A stretch of 64,000 nt of DNA, taken from Prosthecomicrobium sp. N25 (GTDB lineage: Bacteria > Pseudomonadota > Alphaproteobacteria > Rhizobiales > Ancalomicrobiaceae). Positions within the stretch are counted from its first letter, which is position 1. Each line of letters begins with the position of its first letter. The stretch is from contig NZ_JBBCAT010000005.1 in assembly GCF_037203705.1 (NCBI RefSeq), positions 62,001-126,000 on the forward strand, read 5' to 3'. The translations under genes and the position numbers were made by a program. The notes below the pieces were generated by a model. That model did no database searches and was not told where the DNA came from. It saw only the letters and a program-made list of their open reading frames with translations. Below, in pieces: positions 38,842-47,797 of this stretch.

Positions 38842-39878
38842 CGGGCGATGTCCTTCAGGCGGACGCGGAAGAGGGCCATCATGAGGAACACGAAGACCAT
38901 GCAGGCGACGAGCAGCGAGAAGGCGTAGGCGGCGCCGATGTTCCAGTTGTTGGCTTCGAAGAACTGGCGATAGATCAGCTGGCTGAACCAGTCGCCGCCC
39001 TGTCCGCGGGTCATGATCTGGGGCACCGAATAGGATCCGGCGGAGAGCATGAAGGTCATGATGCAGCCGACCGCGATGCCGGGCTTGGCGTGCGGCACGA
39101 TCACCCGCGCGTGGATGCGCGGCACGCTGGCGCCGAGGTCGCGGGCGGCCTCGATCTGGTTGCGGTCGAGCGTCTCCAGCGTGTTGTAGATCGGGAAGAC
39201 CATGAAGAGCACGTAGGCGTAGACCATCGCCAGGAAGACCGCCACCGGGCTCTCCAGGAAGGGGATCCACCGCCGCTCGGCGAGGTTCGTGACGCCGAAC
39301 CATTCCAGGACGCCGTTGATCACCCCCTGGTAGTCGAGGATCATCAGCCAGGCGTAGATGCGCAGGAGTTCGTTGAGCGCATAGGGAATGACGAGCGCGA
39401 GCAGCAGGAGGGTTGCGCGGAGGCCCGTCGATGCCAGGGCGGCGATATAGGCCACGGGATAGCAGACCATCAGGGAGAGGACGGTCACCAGGAAGGCGTA
39501 GCCGATCGTCTTCAGGAAGACCGCGACGTGGACGTCCGACATGCGGGTGTAGTTCTGCAGGCCGTAGACCTTGTCGGGTGACTTCTCGCGCGCCTCGAGC
39601 GCCGCGATCTCGGCGGTCAGGCGCTGGATCTTCACATCGAGCGCGATGCGCTTCTCCGCGTCCGTCTCGCGCTGGTAGTCGAACTTCAGCGTCGAGAGCT
39701 GGTTGTAGTCCCGGTCGATCTGGACCGACAGGTCGACCGTGCCCCGTTCCAGCGACCAGAGCGACTGCTCCAGCATCATGGCCTGCGGGGCCGCCACGAA
39801 GCCGATCGTCCAGACGGCGACGAGCAGCCAGAGGATCGCGGTGATGCCGGGGCCGTAGGCCTTGACGAGGTTACGCAT
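38838..39878 (-). CDS. ABC transporter permease, PotB/PotH type, with charged insertion
   Basis: A 346-residue permease. After the first helix (ILWLLVAVWTIGFVAAPQAMM) comes a charged, heptad-like segment of about 45 residues (roughly 53-98; DYQRETDAEKRIALDVKIQR) not found in typical PotB, then five helices and the EAA loop EAARDLGASVPRIHARVIVP. The insertion makes it longer than the usual 280-300 residues and, by topology, should face the periplasm. Its start overlaps the ATPase stop by eight bases and its stop overlaps the next permease start. Confidence 0.88.
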   Translation of the reverse strand: MRNLVKAYGPGITAILWLLVAVWTIGFVAAPQAMMLEQSLWSLERGTVDLSVQIDRDYNQLSTLKFDYQRETDAEKRIALDVKIQRLTAEIAALEAREKSPDKVYGLQNYTRMSDVHVAVFLKTIGYAFLVTVLSLMVCYPVAYIAALASTGLRATLLLLALVIPYALNELLRIYAWLMILDYQGVINGVLEWFGVTNLAERRWIPFLESPVAVFLAMVYAYVLFMVFPIYNTLETLDRNQIEAARDLGASVPRIHARVIVPHAKPGIAVGCIMTFMLSAGSYSVPQIMTRGQGGDWFSQLIYRQFFEANNWNIGAAYAFSLLVACMVFVFLMMALFRVRLKDIAR

Positions 39879-40974
39879 CCCCGGCCGCTCCCAGGTCGCC
39901 GGGATCGGGAAACACGAGAGCGTCCTCGATCCGAAAGCCGATGCCGTGCACGGAGGCCAGGATGGCGGAGCGCAGCCCGAAGTTCGGCACCTGCATCACC
40001 ATCGGGGCCGACCCGACCTCGAATTCGTAGAGGACCATGGGGCCCTCCATGGTGCGCAGGCGCAGGCTGCCCTCGAAGCGGTTCGGCGGGGCAATGTCGT
40101 CCGCGAAGCCGATCCGTTCCGGGCGCACCATCACGATGGCCCGGTCGCCCGGGGCCAGCCGGCCGACCGGAGTGCCGCGCACGGGGCCGATCTCGGTGTC
40201 GACCTGCACCTCGGCGGCGGAGCCGGCGGTCACCCGCCCCCGGTAGGCGTTCTGCTCGCCGACGAAGCCGGCCGCGAAGGGGGTGGTGGGGTGGGCGTAG
40301 AGGCGATCGGGGGTGTCGACCTGCTCGATGCGGCCGGCGTTCATCACGGCCACGCGGTCCGACATGGCGAGGGCCTCGCCCTGGTCGTGGGTGATGTACA
40401 CGAAGGTGACGCCGGTGCGCCGCTGGATGGTCTTCAGCTCCGCGCGCATGTGCTGGCGGAGTTTCAGGTCGAGGGCCGAGAGGGGCTCGTCCAGCAGCAG
40501 CACCGCCGGCTCGACGGCGAGCGCGCGGGCCACCGCGACGCGCTGGCGCTGGCCGCCGGAGAGCTGGCCGGGCATGCGGTCCGCGAAGCCGTCGAGGGCG
40601 ACCAGCGCGAGCAACTCCTCGGCCCGCCTGCGGCGCTCGGCGCGGCCGACGCCGCGGGCCTCCAGCCCGAAGGCGACGTTGTCGGCGACGCTCATGAGCG
40701 GGAAGAGCGCGAGGTTCTGGAAGATCAGCGCGGTCGGCCGCTGGTTGGGGCCGAGGTCGGTCATGTCGCTGCCGCCGATCAGGACCCGGCCCTCGGTGGG
40801 CGAGAGGAAGCCGGAGAGGATCCGCAGGAGCGTGGTCTTACCGCAGCCAGAGGGGCCGAGGATCGAGAAGAACTCGCCGGCCTTGACCTCCAGGTCGGTG
40901 GGATGGACGGCCTGGAAAGTCCCGAAGCGCATGGAGACGCCCCTCAGGCGGATGTCGCGGCCGTGCATCGCCAT
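39871..40974 (-). CDS. ABC transporter ATP-binding protein, PotA-like
   Basis: A 367-residue ATPase: Walker A GPSGCGKTT, Q-loop FQNLALFPLMSV, signature LSGGQRQRVAVARAL, Walker B VLLLDEPLSALD and H-loop THDQ. A C-terminal TOBE-like regulatory region (residues 250-360) follows, as in PotA and other CUT1/MOI-type importers. The ATG at 40974 is preceded by GAGGAA; a second ATG two codons later is possible. It energises the two permeases encoded immediately downstream. Confidence 0.92.
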   Translation of the reverse strand: MAMHGRDIRLRGVSMRFGTFQAVHPTDLEVKAGEFFSILGPSGCGKTTLLRILSGFLSPTEGRVLIGGSDMTDLGPNQRPTALIFQNLALFPLMSVADNVAFGLEARGVGRAERRRRAEELLALVALDGFADRMPGQLSGGQRQRVAVARALAVEPAVLLLDEPLSALDLKLRQHMRAELKTIQRRTGVTFVYITHDQGEALAMSDRVAVMNAGRIEQVDTPDRLYAHPTTPFAAGFVGEQNAYRGRVTAGSAAEVQVDTEIGPVRGTPVGRLAPGDRAIVMVRPERIGFADDIAPPNRFEGSLRLRTMEGPMVLYEFEVGSAPMVMQVPNFGLRSAILASVHGIGFRIEDALVFPDPGDLGAAGDA

Positions 40975-41061
40975 GCGGGTTCCTCGGGGAGCAGGGTGCG
41001 GTCGTGCGGCCGGGCGCCGCGGTCGGGCGGGGGGCCGTCCGGCGCGGCATCGGCCGAGGCG

Positions 41062-41089
41062 GCCCGGGTGGCACGGCGGCCACCCGGGC
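41062..41089 (-). terminator. 11-bp hairpin just after the ABC binding-protein gene
   Basis: GCCCGGGTGGC and GCCACCCGGGC form a perfect 11-bp stem with a 6-base loop, ten bases beyond the binding-protein stop and before the ATPase gene. Such hairpins often stabilise binding-protein mRNA and lower expression of the downstream transporter genes. Confidence 0.55.
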
Positions 41090-41098
41090 GCCCGGTGG

Positions 41099-42217
41099 TC
41101 AGGCGTTGGTGAGCTTCTCGACGTATTCGCCGCGGAGCTTGCCGAAGAACGGAGTCTGGATCGGCCACCACCAGAGATTGTCGATCGTCCCGGGCGCATA
41201 GGCCATCTCGAAGGCCGCCTTGGCGTCGGCGTCCAGGAACTTCTCGGCGCCGGCCGCGCAGGTGTTGTAGCCGGTGGAGTTGGCGAAGACCGCGCCGACC
41301 TCGGGCGAGAAGAGGTAGTTGATGAAGGCGTAGGCCTGCTCGACGTTGGCCGCGCCCGCGGGGATGCCGAGCGTGTCGGTCCAGGCGAGGCCGCCCTCCT
41401 TGGGCATGCCGTACTTCCACTTCTTGTCGGTCTTGCGGTTCAGCAGGATCCCGGTGGTGTCCCAGGTCTGGCCGATGACGCAGCCCGCGTCCGTGAAGGC
41501 GGCGGTCGCCTCGTTGGCGTTGTTCCAGTAGGCTCCGAAGTTCTTCTTCTTGGAGACCGCGAACTTCAGGCAGGCCTCGAACACGCGCTTGGAGTCCTCC
41601 TCGGACTTGTACATGTCCATGGCGCGGTCGGTCTTCAGCTGCCCGGTCGCGTCCAGGTAGATCGCGATCGAGGTGAAGATCGACTTCTGGCGCAGCGCCA
41701 CCTTCTTGTCGAGACCGTCGGCCCAGAGGTCGCCGTAGGAGAGTTCGCCGGACTTCTTCGGGAACTTGGTGGAATCGTACGTGATCGCCTCGGTGCCCCA
41801 GTCGAAGGGGATCAGGTAGCGCTTGCCGCGGTAGGCCGCGCCGAGCGAGAGCGAGTTGCGATAGATGGACGGCACCACGGAGGAGACGGCGAACTTCTTC
41901 TCGTCGATCTCCTGGAGGAGATTGTCCTTGTAGTAGTTCGGGCCGGTGTCGACAGACGGGAAGATCAGGTCGAAGCCCTTGCCGCCGGCGGCGCGCAGCT
42001 TGTTCTCGACTTCCTCGTTCGAGCCGAACGTCGACAGGTTGACCTTGATGCCGGTCTTCTTCTCGAAGTCGGCCGGGATGGTGTTCTTGTCGAAGTAGTC
42101 GCCCCAGGCATAGACGTTGACGGAGCCCGAAGTGGCGAGTGCATCGTGGGCGCGGAGCACGGCCGGCATGGCGACGGCGGCGGCGCTGGCCTTCAAGAGC
42201 GTACGGCGATTGAGCAT
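41099..42217 (-). CDS. polyamine-type ABC transporter substrate-binding protein (PotD-like)
   Basis: A 372-residue periplasmic protein with a twin-arginine signal peptide (MLNRRTLLKASAAAVAM, cleavage after DALA near residue 28). The mature N-terminus SVNVYAWGDYFDKNTIPADFEKKTGIKV is typical of the PotD/PotF family, and the closing WWWPIQTPFFGKLRGEYVEKL region fits. Ligands of this family include spermidine, putrescine and other amines or small anions. The gene heads the transporter operon and is divergent from a sulfatase-family gene, with 190 bases of shared promoter region. That neighbour suggests a phospho- or sulfo-ester ligand as an alternative to polyamines. Confidence 0.9.
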   Translation of the reverse strand: MLNRRTLLKASAAAVAMPAVLRAHDALATSGSVNVYAWGDYFDKNTIPADFEKKTGIKVNLSTFGSNEEVENKLRAAGGKGFDLIFPSVDTGPNYYKDNLLQEIDEKKFAVSSVVPSIYRNSLSLGAAYRGKRYLIPFDWGTEAITYDSTKFPKKSGELSYGDLWADGLDKKVALRQKSIFTSIAIYLDATGQLKTDRAMDMYKSEEDSKRVFEACLKFAVSKKKNFGAYWNNANEATAAFTDAGCVIGQTWDTTGILLNRKTDKKWKYGMPKEGGLAWTDTLGIPAGAANVEQAYAFINYLFSPEVGAVFANSTGYNTCAAGAEKFLDADAKAAFEMAYAPGTIDNLWWWPIQTPFFGKLRGEYVEKLTNA

Positions 42218-42407
42218 GATCGGTCTCCCTCCACAGCGGTTGCCCGCGGCGCGACACAGGGCCGCCTTCGATCACGGGGCGCGGCAGCCGGTAGCAGCCG
42301 GGCATGAACACCCCGTGACGGGCTTGCTGAGACGATAGAATCGTAGCAGCGTCCACTCAAGGAACCTGTTGGAAATCGACACGAAAAGTTCGGAGCTCGA
42401 TCCATAA

Positions 42408-43940
42408 ATGTTGAATGTATTGTTCATTACAGCCGACCAGTGGCGGGCCGATTGCCTCGGCGCCGCGGGCCACCCCGTCGTCCGAACGCCCAACCTGGAT
42501 CGGATCGCCGCCGAGGGCGTGCGCTTCGCGCGGCACTACGGCCAGGCCTCGCCCTGCGCCCCGGCGCGCGCGTGCCTCTATACCGGCCTCTACCAAATGA
42601 CCAACCGGGTGGTGCGCAACGGCTCGCCGCTCGACGCCCGCCACTTGACGCTCGCCCAGGCGGTTCGGGCGCTCGGCTACGACCCGACGCTGTTCGGCTA
42701 CACGGACACGGGCGTCGACCCGCGCACGACCTCGCCAGCCGATCCGTGGCTGAAGACCTACGAGGGCATCCTGCCGGGCATGTCGGTGCGCGCCCACCTG
42801 CCCGAATACCCGGGACCCTGGCTCTCCTGGCTGAAGGCGCGCGGTGTGGACGTGCCGGAGAACTGGCAGCATGTCTACATGCCCGCGGACGGCGTTCCGG
42901 CGCTCCGGGGCAAGGCGCCGCGCTACGGCGTGGAGGAGACGCAGACGGCGTTCCTGGTCGGCGAGTTCGAGCGCTGGGTGTCGGAGCAGCGGGAGCCCTG
43001 GTTCTGCCACCTCTCGTTCCTCATGCCGCACCCGCCCTTCGTGGTGCCGGAGCCCTATTGCTCGATGTACGACCCGGCGGACGGGCCCGCCTTCACCCGA
43101 TCGAGCGAGGAGGCGGAGGCCGCGAAGCACCCCTACCTGCGCTTCGTCCAGGACCGGCAGAGCAAGAACCGGCAGGTCTACGGCCCGCCCGGTCCGGTGA
43201 CGGACGGCTCGGAGGCCGATGCGCGCGAGATTCGCGCGACCTACTGGGGCATGGTGAGCGAGGTCGACGCGCAGATCGGCCGGGTCCGGAGCATCCTGGA
43301 GGCGCGCGGCGAGTGGGACCGGACGATCGTGATCGTCACGTCCGATCACGGCGAGATGCTCGGCGACCATCACCTCTGGGGCAAGCTCGGCTTCTACGAC
43401 CAGAGCTACGCCATCCCGCTCGTCATCCGCGACCCGCGCGCAACCGCGTCCCGCGGCCGTGTCGTGGAGGCCTTCACGGAGGCGGTGGACGTGATGCCGA
43501 CCATCCTCGACCTCGTCGGGGGCCCGGTGCCCGGCCATCTCGACGGACTTTCGCTGAAGCCGTTCCTGGACGGCGCGGAGCCCGCGGCGTGGCGGACCGA
43601 GGCGCACTGGGAGTACGATTTCCGGGACATCTCGGGCGGCAAGACCCAGGCGGCGCTCGGCCTCGACCTCGACGATTGCGGCCTCGCGGTGATCCGCGAC
43701 CGGCGCTTCAAGTACGTCCACTTCTCCGGGCTGCCGCCGCTCCTCTTCGATCTCGAACGGGATCCCGCCGAGCATGTCGACCGCTCGGCCGACCCAGACT
43801 ACGCCCAGACCCGCATCGCCTATGCCGAGAAGATGCTCCGCTGGCGCGCCCGCCATCTCGACCGGCGTCTCAGCGGGATCGAACTGACGGCGCAGGGACC
43901 GGTCGACGGGCGGGCGGGGGGAGCAGCGACGCAACCCTGA
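42408..43940 (+). CDS. sulfatase / phosphonate monoester hydrolase family enzyme
   Basis: A 510-residue cytoplasmic enzyme (no signal peptide) of the alkaline-phosphatase superfamily. The sulfatase motif SPCAPARACLYTG carries Cys50 in a CxPxR context, the target for formylglycine conversion. Metal-binding segments are TADQWRAD near the N-terminus and VTSDHGEMLGDHHLWGK. RNGSPLDARHLTL, DPRTTSP, HWEYDFRDI and RYKYVHFSGLPPLLFDL follow the order seen in the Rhizobium phosphonate monoester hydrolase. It probably hydrolyses phosphonate, phosphate or sulfate esters imported by the divergent ABC transporter (inference). No clear ribosome-binding site is seen before the ATG. Confidence 0.88.
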   Translation: MLNVLFITADQWRADCLGAAGHPVVRTPNLDRIAAEGVRFARHYGQASPCAPARACLYTGLYQMTNRVVRNGSPLDARHLTLAQAVRALGYDPTLFGYTDTGVDPRTTSPADPWLKTYEGILPGMSVRAHLPEYPGPWLSWLKARGVDVPENWQHVYMPADGVPALRGKAPRYGVEETQTAFLVGEFERWVSEQREPWFCHLSFLMPHPPFVVPEPYCSMYDPADGPAFTRSSEEAEAAKHPYLRFVQDRQSKNRQVYGPPGPVTDGSEADAREIRATYWGMVSEVDAQIGRVRSILEARGEWDRTIVIVTSDHGEMLGDHHLWGKLGFYDQSYAIPLVIRDPRATASRGRVVEAFTEAVDVMPTILDLVGGPVPGHLDGLSLKPFLDGAEPAAWRTEAHWEYDFRDISGGKTQAALGLDLDDCGLAVIRDRRFKYVHFSGLPPLLFDLERDPAEHVDRSADPDYAQTRIAYAEKMLRWRARHLDRRLSGIELTAQGPVDGRAGGAATQP

Positions 43941-44007
43941 TCCCGCGGGTCAGGTGTTCACAGGCGGCCCTGGTCCGGGCTAAGCTTCGGCCGGACAAGG
44001 AGTTCGC

Positions 44008-44991
44008 ATGCTCTACACTCGTCTCGGCCGGACCGGCCTGGAAGTCTCGCGTCTGTGCCTCGGCTGCATGACCTACGGCGACCCGACCTGGCGCGGGTGG
44101 AACTGGGTCCTGCGCGAGCCGGAGAGCCGTCCCTTCATCGTCAAGGCGCTGGAGAGCGGCATCAACTTCTTCGACACGGCCGACTACTACAGCGCGGGCG
44201 AGAGCGAGAAGATCGTCGGGCGGGCGCTCTGGGACTTCGCCCGGCGGCACGAGGTCGTGCTCGCCACCAAGGTCTGCCTGCCGATGAGCGAGAAGCCCAA
44301 CGCCAAGGGCCTGTCGCGCAAGCACATCATGGAGGGCATCGACGCCAGCCTGCGGCGGCTCGGCACCGACTATGTCGACCTCTACCAGATCCACCGCTTC
44401 GACTACGGCACGCCCATCGAGGAAACGCTCGAAGCGCTGAACGACGTCGTCAAGGCCGGCAAGGCGCTCTACATCGGCGCCTCGTCCATGTGGGCGCGGC
44501 AATTCGTCAAGATGGTGATGACCCAGCGGGCGAACGGCTGGGCCGAGTTCGTCTCCATGCAGAACTTCTACAACCTCGCCTACCGGGAGGAGGAGCGGGA
44601 GATCATCCCCTTCTGCCGGGAGGAGGGGATCGGCCTCATCCCGTGGTCGCCGCTCGCGCGCGGGTTCCTGGCCGGCAACCGGCCGCGGGACGGGGAGGCC
44701 TCGACGCGCGCGAAGGTCGACACGCTGGCGCAGGGCTATTTCGGCAGCGAGCAGGACTACCGGGTCAAGGACCGGCTCGACGCGGTCGCGGGGCGGCTCG
44801 GGCTGAAGCCGAGCGTGCTGGCGCTCGCCTGGGTGCTGTCCCGTCCGGGGATCACGGCCCCGATCATCGGGGCGAGCAAGATGGGGCATCTCGACGACGC
44901 CCTGGCGGCGCTGGACGTGACCCTCGACGCGGAGACGATCGCAGCGCTGGAGGAGCCCTACGCCCCCCGCGCCCCGCAGGGCCACCAGTGA
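44008..44991 (+). CDS. aldo/keto reductase
   Basis: A 327-residue NADP(H)-dependent oxidoreductase with the catalytic tetrad Asp56, Tyr61, Lys88 and His129 (FFDTADYYSAGESEKIVGRAL, ATKV, YQIHRFD) and the C-terminal cofactor segment PIIGASKMGHLDDAL. The motif set matches the YajO/YdhF-like AKR subgroups that act on aldehydes or sugars. It starts 68 bases after the sulfatase stop on the same strand, so cotranscription is possible. AAGGAG precedes the ATG. The physiological substrate is unknown. Confidence 0.92.
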   Translation: MLYTRLGRTGLEVSRLCLGCMTYGDPTWRGWNWVLREPESRPFIVKALESGINFFDTADYYSAGESEKIVGRALWDFARRHEVVLATKVCLPMSEKPNAKGLSRKHIMEGIDASLRRLGTDYVDLYQIHRFDYGTPIEETLEALNDVVKAGKALYIGASSMWARQFVKMVMTQRANGWAEFVSMQNFYNLAYREEEREIIPFCREEGIGLIPWSPLARGFLAGNRPRDGEASTRAKVDTLAQGYFGSEQDYRVKDRLDAVAGRLGLKPSVLALAWVLSRPGITAPIIGASKMGHLDDALAALDVTLDAETIAALEEPYAPRAPQGHQ

Positions 44992-44995
44992 GGCG

Positions 44996-46039
44996 ATGAA
45001 TACGTCCCGGGCGGTGCTCGTCCGGCTCCTCGGTGGCGTCGGGCTCATGGTGGCGCTCGCGCTTCCGGCCGCGACTGCGGCGGCGGGGGAGGCGGAGACG
45101 GCCGAGGAGGTGTTGCAGTATTTCGTCGTGCCCCGGACCGAAGCCCTGGCGCGGGCCGCCGCGCTGCAGGCGGAGGCTTGGCCGGCCTTCTGCGCCGCGC
45201 CCTCGCAGGCCTGGGCGGCCGAGGTCCGGCGCCGCTTCGCCGAGGTGGTCGAGGCCTGGGCGGCGGTGGAGGTCGTGCGCTTCGGGCCGGTGGCGGAGGC
45301 CTCTCGGCACGAGCGGCTGAATTTCCACCCGGAGCGCCGCAACGCCACCGGACGGGCGGTCGCGGGCCTCCTCGCCGGGGCCGAGCGGGCTATGCCGGAC
45401 CGGGGGACCGTCGCGCAGGCGAGCGTCGCCGGGCAGGGGCTCGGTGCCCTCGAACGGATCCTGCACGACCCGGAGGCCGCCGGGATGGCGGAGGGCACGC
45501 CGGCCGGCCGTCGGCGCTGTGCAGTCGGGGCCGCGATCGCGGCCGCTGTCGCCGCCACCGCACGCGAGACGGCCGAGGGATGGGGACACGGCGATCCGTC
45601 GACCCGGCTCGGGCCGCGCGAGGTCCTGGTCCGGTCCTTGACGGATCTCGTCACCTTCTACCGCGGGCTCGTCGAAGTCCGCATCAAGCCGGTCGTCGGC
45701 GACGCGCCCGGGGCGGGGGACCACCGCGCGGCCGCGTTCTGGCGGGCCGGCCTCGCCGACCGCACGACGGCCGTGAACCTGGCGGCCGGGGAGGCGCTGG
45801 CGTCGATCCTGGCTTCCGGCCATCTGGAGGCGGAAGCCGCGCTGCGGCATGCGGCGGCGGCGCGGGAGGTGGCGGACGGGTTGGAGGCGCCGCTCGCCGA
45901 GCTCGCCGCGGACCCGGCCCGCCGGCATCGGGCCTTGATGTTGTTCGCCGCGGTTCGCGATGCCCACAACCGCCTACTGGAGGTGCTGCCGGAGGCTCTC
46001 GGGGTGACGGTCGGGTTCAACTCGCTGGACGGCGACTGA
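44996..46039 (+). CDS. imelysin-like exported protein with altered GxHxxE motif
   Basis: A 347-residue protein with a signal peptide (cleavage after TAAA near residue 30). It is helix-rich and ends with the imelysin signature GFNSLDGD. The family's GxHxxE motif reads G148-LG-A-L-E153 here: the His is replaced by Gly150, so metal or haem binding may be lost. Imelysins usually sit in iron-uptake operons with partner oxidoreductases; none is present. The start lies four bases after the aldo/keto reductase stop, so the genes are probably cotranscribed. Periplasmic location is predicted. Confidence 0.8.
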   Translation: MNTSRAVLVRLLGGVGLMVALALPAATAAAGEAETAEEVLQYFVVPRTEALARAAALQAEAWPAFCAAPSQAWAAEVRRRFAEVVEAWAAVEVVRFGPVAEASRHERLNFHPERRNATGRAVAGLLAGAERAMPDRGTVAQASVAGQGLGALERILHDPEAAGMAEGTPAGRRRCAVGAAIAAAVAATARETAEGWGHGDPSTRLGPREVLVRSLTDLVTFYRGLVEVRIKPVVGDAPGAGDHRAAAFWRAGLADRTTAVNLAAGEALASILASGHLEAEAALRHAAAAREVADGLEAPLAELAADPARRHRALMLFAAVRDAHNRLLEVLPEALGVTVGFNSLDGD

Positions 46040-46154
46040 GGCGGCTGCGGGTCCGCCGCTACTCGTTCGCATGCGCAAAGATAGCGATTGAATTCCAGCC
46101 CGCGTCCTGCGATCTCGGGCCCGCCTTTCAAGACGGGGTTTCGGGGTTCGCCGC

Positions 46155-47042
46155 ATGACCATGACCGGCAAGATTGCGATCGGCAGCATCCTGGTCGGCC
46201 TGGCCGTGCTCGGGCTGAAGTTCCTCGCCTACTGGTGGACGGGGAGCATCGCGCTCTATTCGGACGCCCTGGAGAGCATCATCAACGTGGTCGCCGCGGT
46301 GGCGGCCTTCGCGGCCGTGTCGCTGAGCGCCAAGCCGGCGGACCGGGACCATCCCTACGGCCACCACAAGGTGGAGTATTTCGCCGCGGTTCTCGAGGGG
46401 GCGCTGATCCTCTTGGCGGCCGTCTCGATCTTCCGGGAGGCCTGGCTCGGCTATCTCAATCCCCGGCCGCTCGAGGCGGACTGGCGCGGACTCGCCGTCA
46501 ACGCCCTGGCGAGCGTCATCAACGCGACCTGGTGCTGGATCCTGATCGGCTACGGGCGGCGCCACCGGTCGCCGGCGCTGGTGGCGGACGGCAAGCACCT
46601 GTTCACGGACGTCGTCTCGTCGATCGGCGTTCTGGCCGGCGTGATCCTGGCGATCGCGACGGGCTGGTCGGTGCTCGACCCGCTGCTCGCCGCCCTCGTC
46701 GCCGTCAACATCCTGTGGTCCGGCTGGCAGCTGGTCATGGAGTCGGTCGGCGGGCTCATGGACGCCGCCGCCTCGCCGGACATCGTCGAGAAGATCCGCA
46801 AGGCCGTTTCGCTGCAGGGGGAGGGTGCGATCGAGGCCCACGACCTCAGGACGCGGCATGCCGGCCGGGTGACCTTCGTCGACTTCCATCTGGTGGTGCC
46901 GGGGACCATGACGGTGGCGGTCGCCCACGAGATCTGCGACCGCATCGAGGACGCCATCGAGGCGGACGTGCCGGATTCGGTGGTGACCATCCACATCGAG
47001 CCCGAGGAAAAGGCCAAGCACCAGGGCATCGTGGTGCTCTGA
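46155..47042 (+). CDS. cation diffusion facilitator family transporter
   Basis: A 295-residue CDF protein with six predicted helices and a cytoplasmic ferredoxin-like C-terminal domain (HDLRTRHAGRVTFVDFHLVV, ICDRIEDAIEADVPDSVVTIHIEPEE). Metal site residues: TM2 has SDALESIIN, where the second acidic ligand found in zinc transporters is an Asn, and TM5 has DGKHLFTDVVSS with the usual H..D. This variant points away from classical Zn specificity towards another divalent metal, which is inference. DRDHPYGHHKVEYFAAV is the conserved loop. Exports metal from the cytoplasm in exchange for protons. Confidence 0.9.
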   Translation: MTMTGKIAIGSILVGLAVLGLKFLAYWWTGSIALYSDALESIINVVAAVAAFAAVSLSAKPADRDHPYGHHKVEYFAAVLEGALILLAAVSIFREAWLGYLNPRPLEADWRGLAVNALASVINATWCWILIGYGRRHRSPALVADGKHLFTDVVSSIGVLAGVILAIATGWSVLDPLLAALVAVNILWSGWQLVMESVGGLMDAAASPDIVEKIRKAVSLQGEGAIEAHDLRTRHAGRVTFVDFHLVVPGTMTVAVAHEICDRIEDAIEADVPDSVVTIHIEPEEKAKHQGIVVL

Positions 47043-47061
47043 GGCGGCGGGAGGGCGCGTC

Positions 47062-47766
47062 ATGACGATGTGGGAGGCGCTCAGGGAGGTGGTCGTCGCG
47101 CTCGGCCAGGCGACCGGGATCGGATCCCTCGCCGACCGCATCGCCGCGCTCCTGCGCGGCTGGGGGGCGGCCGGCCGGCCGGTCGCCTTCACGGTCGCCA
47201 TCATCGCGCTCTCGGCCAAGATGGCGAAGGCGGACGGTGTGGTCTCGTTCGACGAGGTCGAGGCGTTCCGGCGGGTGGTCGAGATCCCCCCGGGCGAGGA
47301 GGCCAACGTGCACCGGCTGTTCGACCTCGCCAAGGGGGACGTCGCCGGCTTCGAGGCCTATGCGGCACGCATCGCAGAACTCGGCGACAAGGACCCGATC
47401 TTCCTCGCCGACGTCCTCGACGGGCTCTTCCACATCGCCACCGCCGACGCCTACGTGCATCACCTGGAGGTCGCCTATCTCGAGCGCGTGGCGGACATCT
47501 TCGGCTTCGACCGCGCCGCCTACGAGCGGATCGCGCGGCGGCACGTGCGGCTCTCCGGCGGGCCCGATCCCTACGGCATCCTGGGGCTCGCCCGGGAAGC
47601 CTCCGACGAGGAGGTGAAGCGCCGCTACCGGCGGCTCGTGGCGGAGAACCACCCCGACCGGCACTTCGCCAAGGGGCTGCCGCCGGAGGCGATCCAGCTC
47701 CTCAACGACCGGCTGCAGGAGCTCAACAACGCTTACGCAACCATACGCTCGGAACGGGGGATGTGA
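47062..47766 (+). CDS. TerB-like and J-domain protein (DjlA-type, soluble)
   Basis: A 234-residue protein. Residues 40-150 are a TerB-like helical domain (VAFTVAIIALSAKMAKADGVVSFDEVEAF, FHIATADAYVHHLEVAYLERV) with acidic metal-binding-type positions; residues 165-234 are a J domain with HPD at 197-199 that should stimulate DnaK. The same domain order occurs in DjlA but without its membrane anchor. GGGAGGG precedes the ATG. In Rhizobiales this gene commonly precedes the AmiD-like amidase and rnpB, as here. Confidence 0.9.
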   Translation: MTMWEALREVVVALGQATGIGSLADRIAALLRGWGAAGRPVAFTVAIIALSAKMAKADGVVSFDEVEAFRRVVEIPPGEEANVHRLFDLAKGDVAGFEAYAARIAELGDKDPIFLADVLDGLFHIATADAYVHHLEVAYLERVADIFGFDRAAYERIARRHVRLSGGPDPYGILGLAREASDEEVKRRYRRLVAENHPDRHFAKGLPPEAIQLLNDRLQELNNAYATIRSERGM

Positions 47767-47797
47767 TTCCCGGCGCTAATGGTTTATTAAGGCGTCG

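Noticed and set aside
47062-47766. TerB domain as evidence of tellurite resistance or a ter operon
   Set aside because: It is joined to a J domain in a standard Rhizobiales context, and no terCDEZ genes are present.
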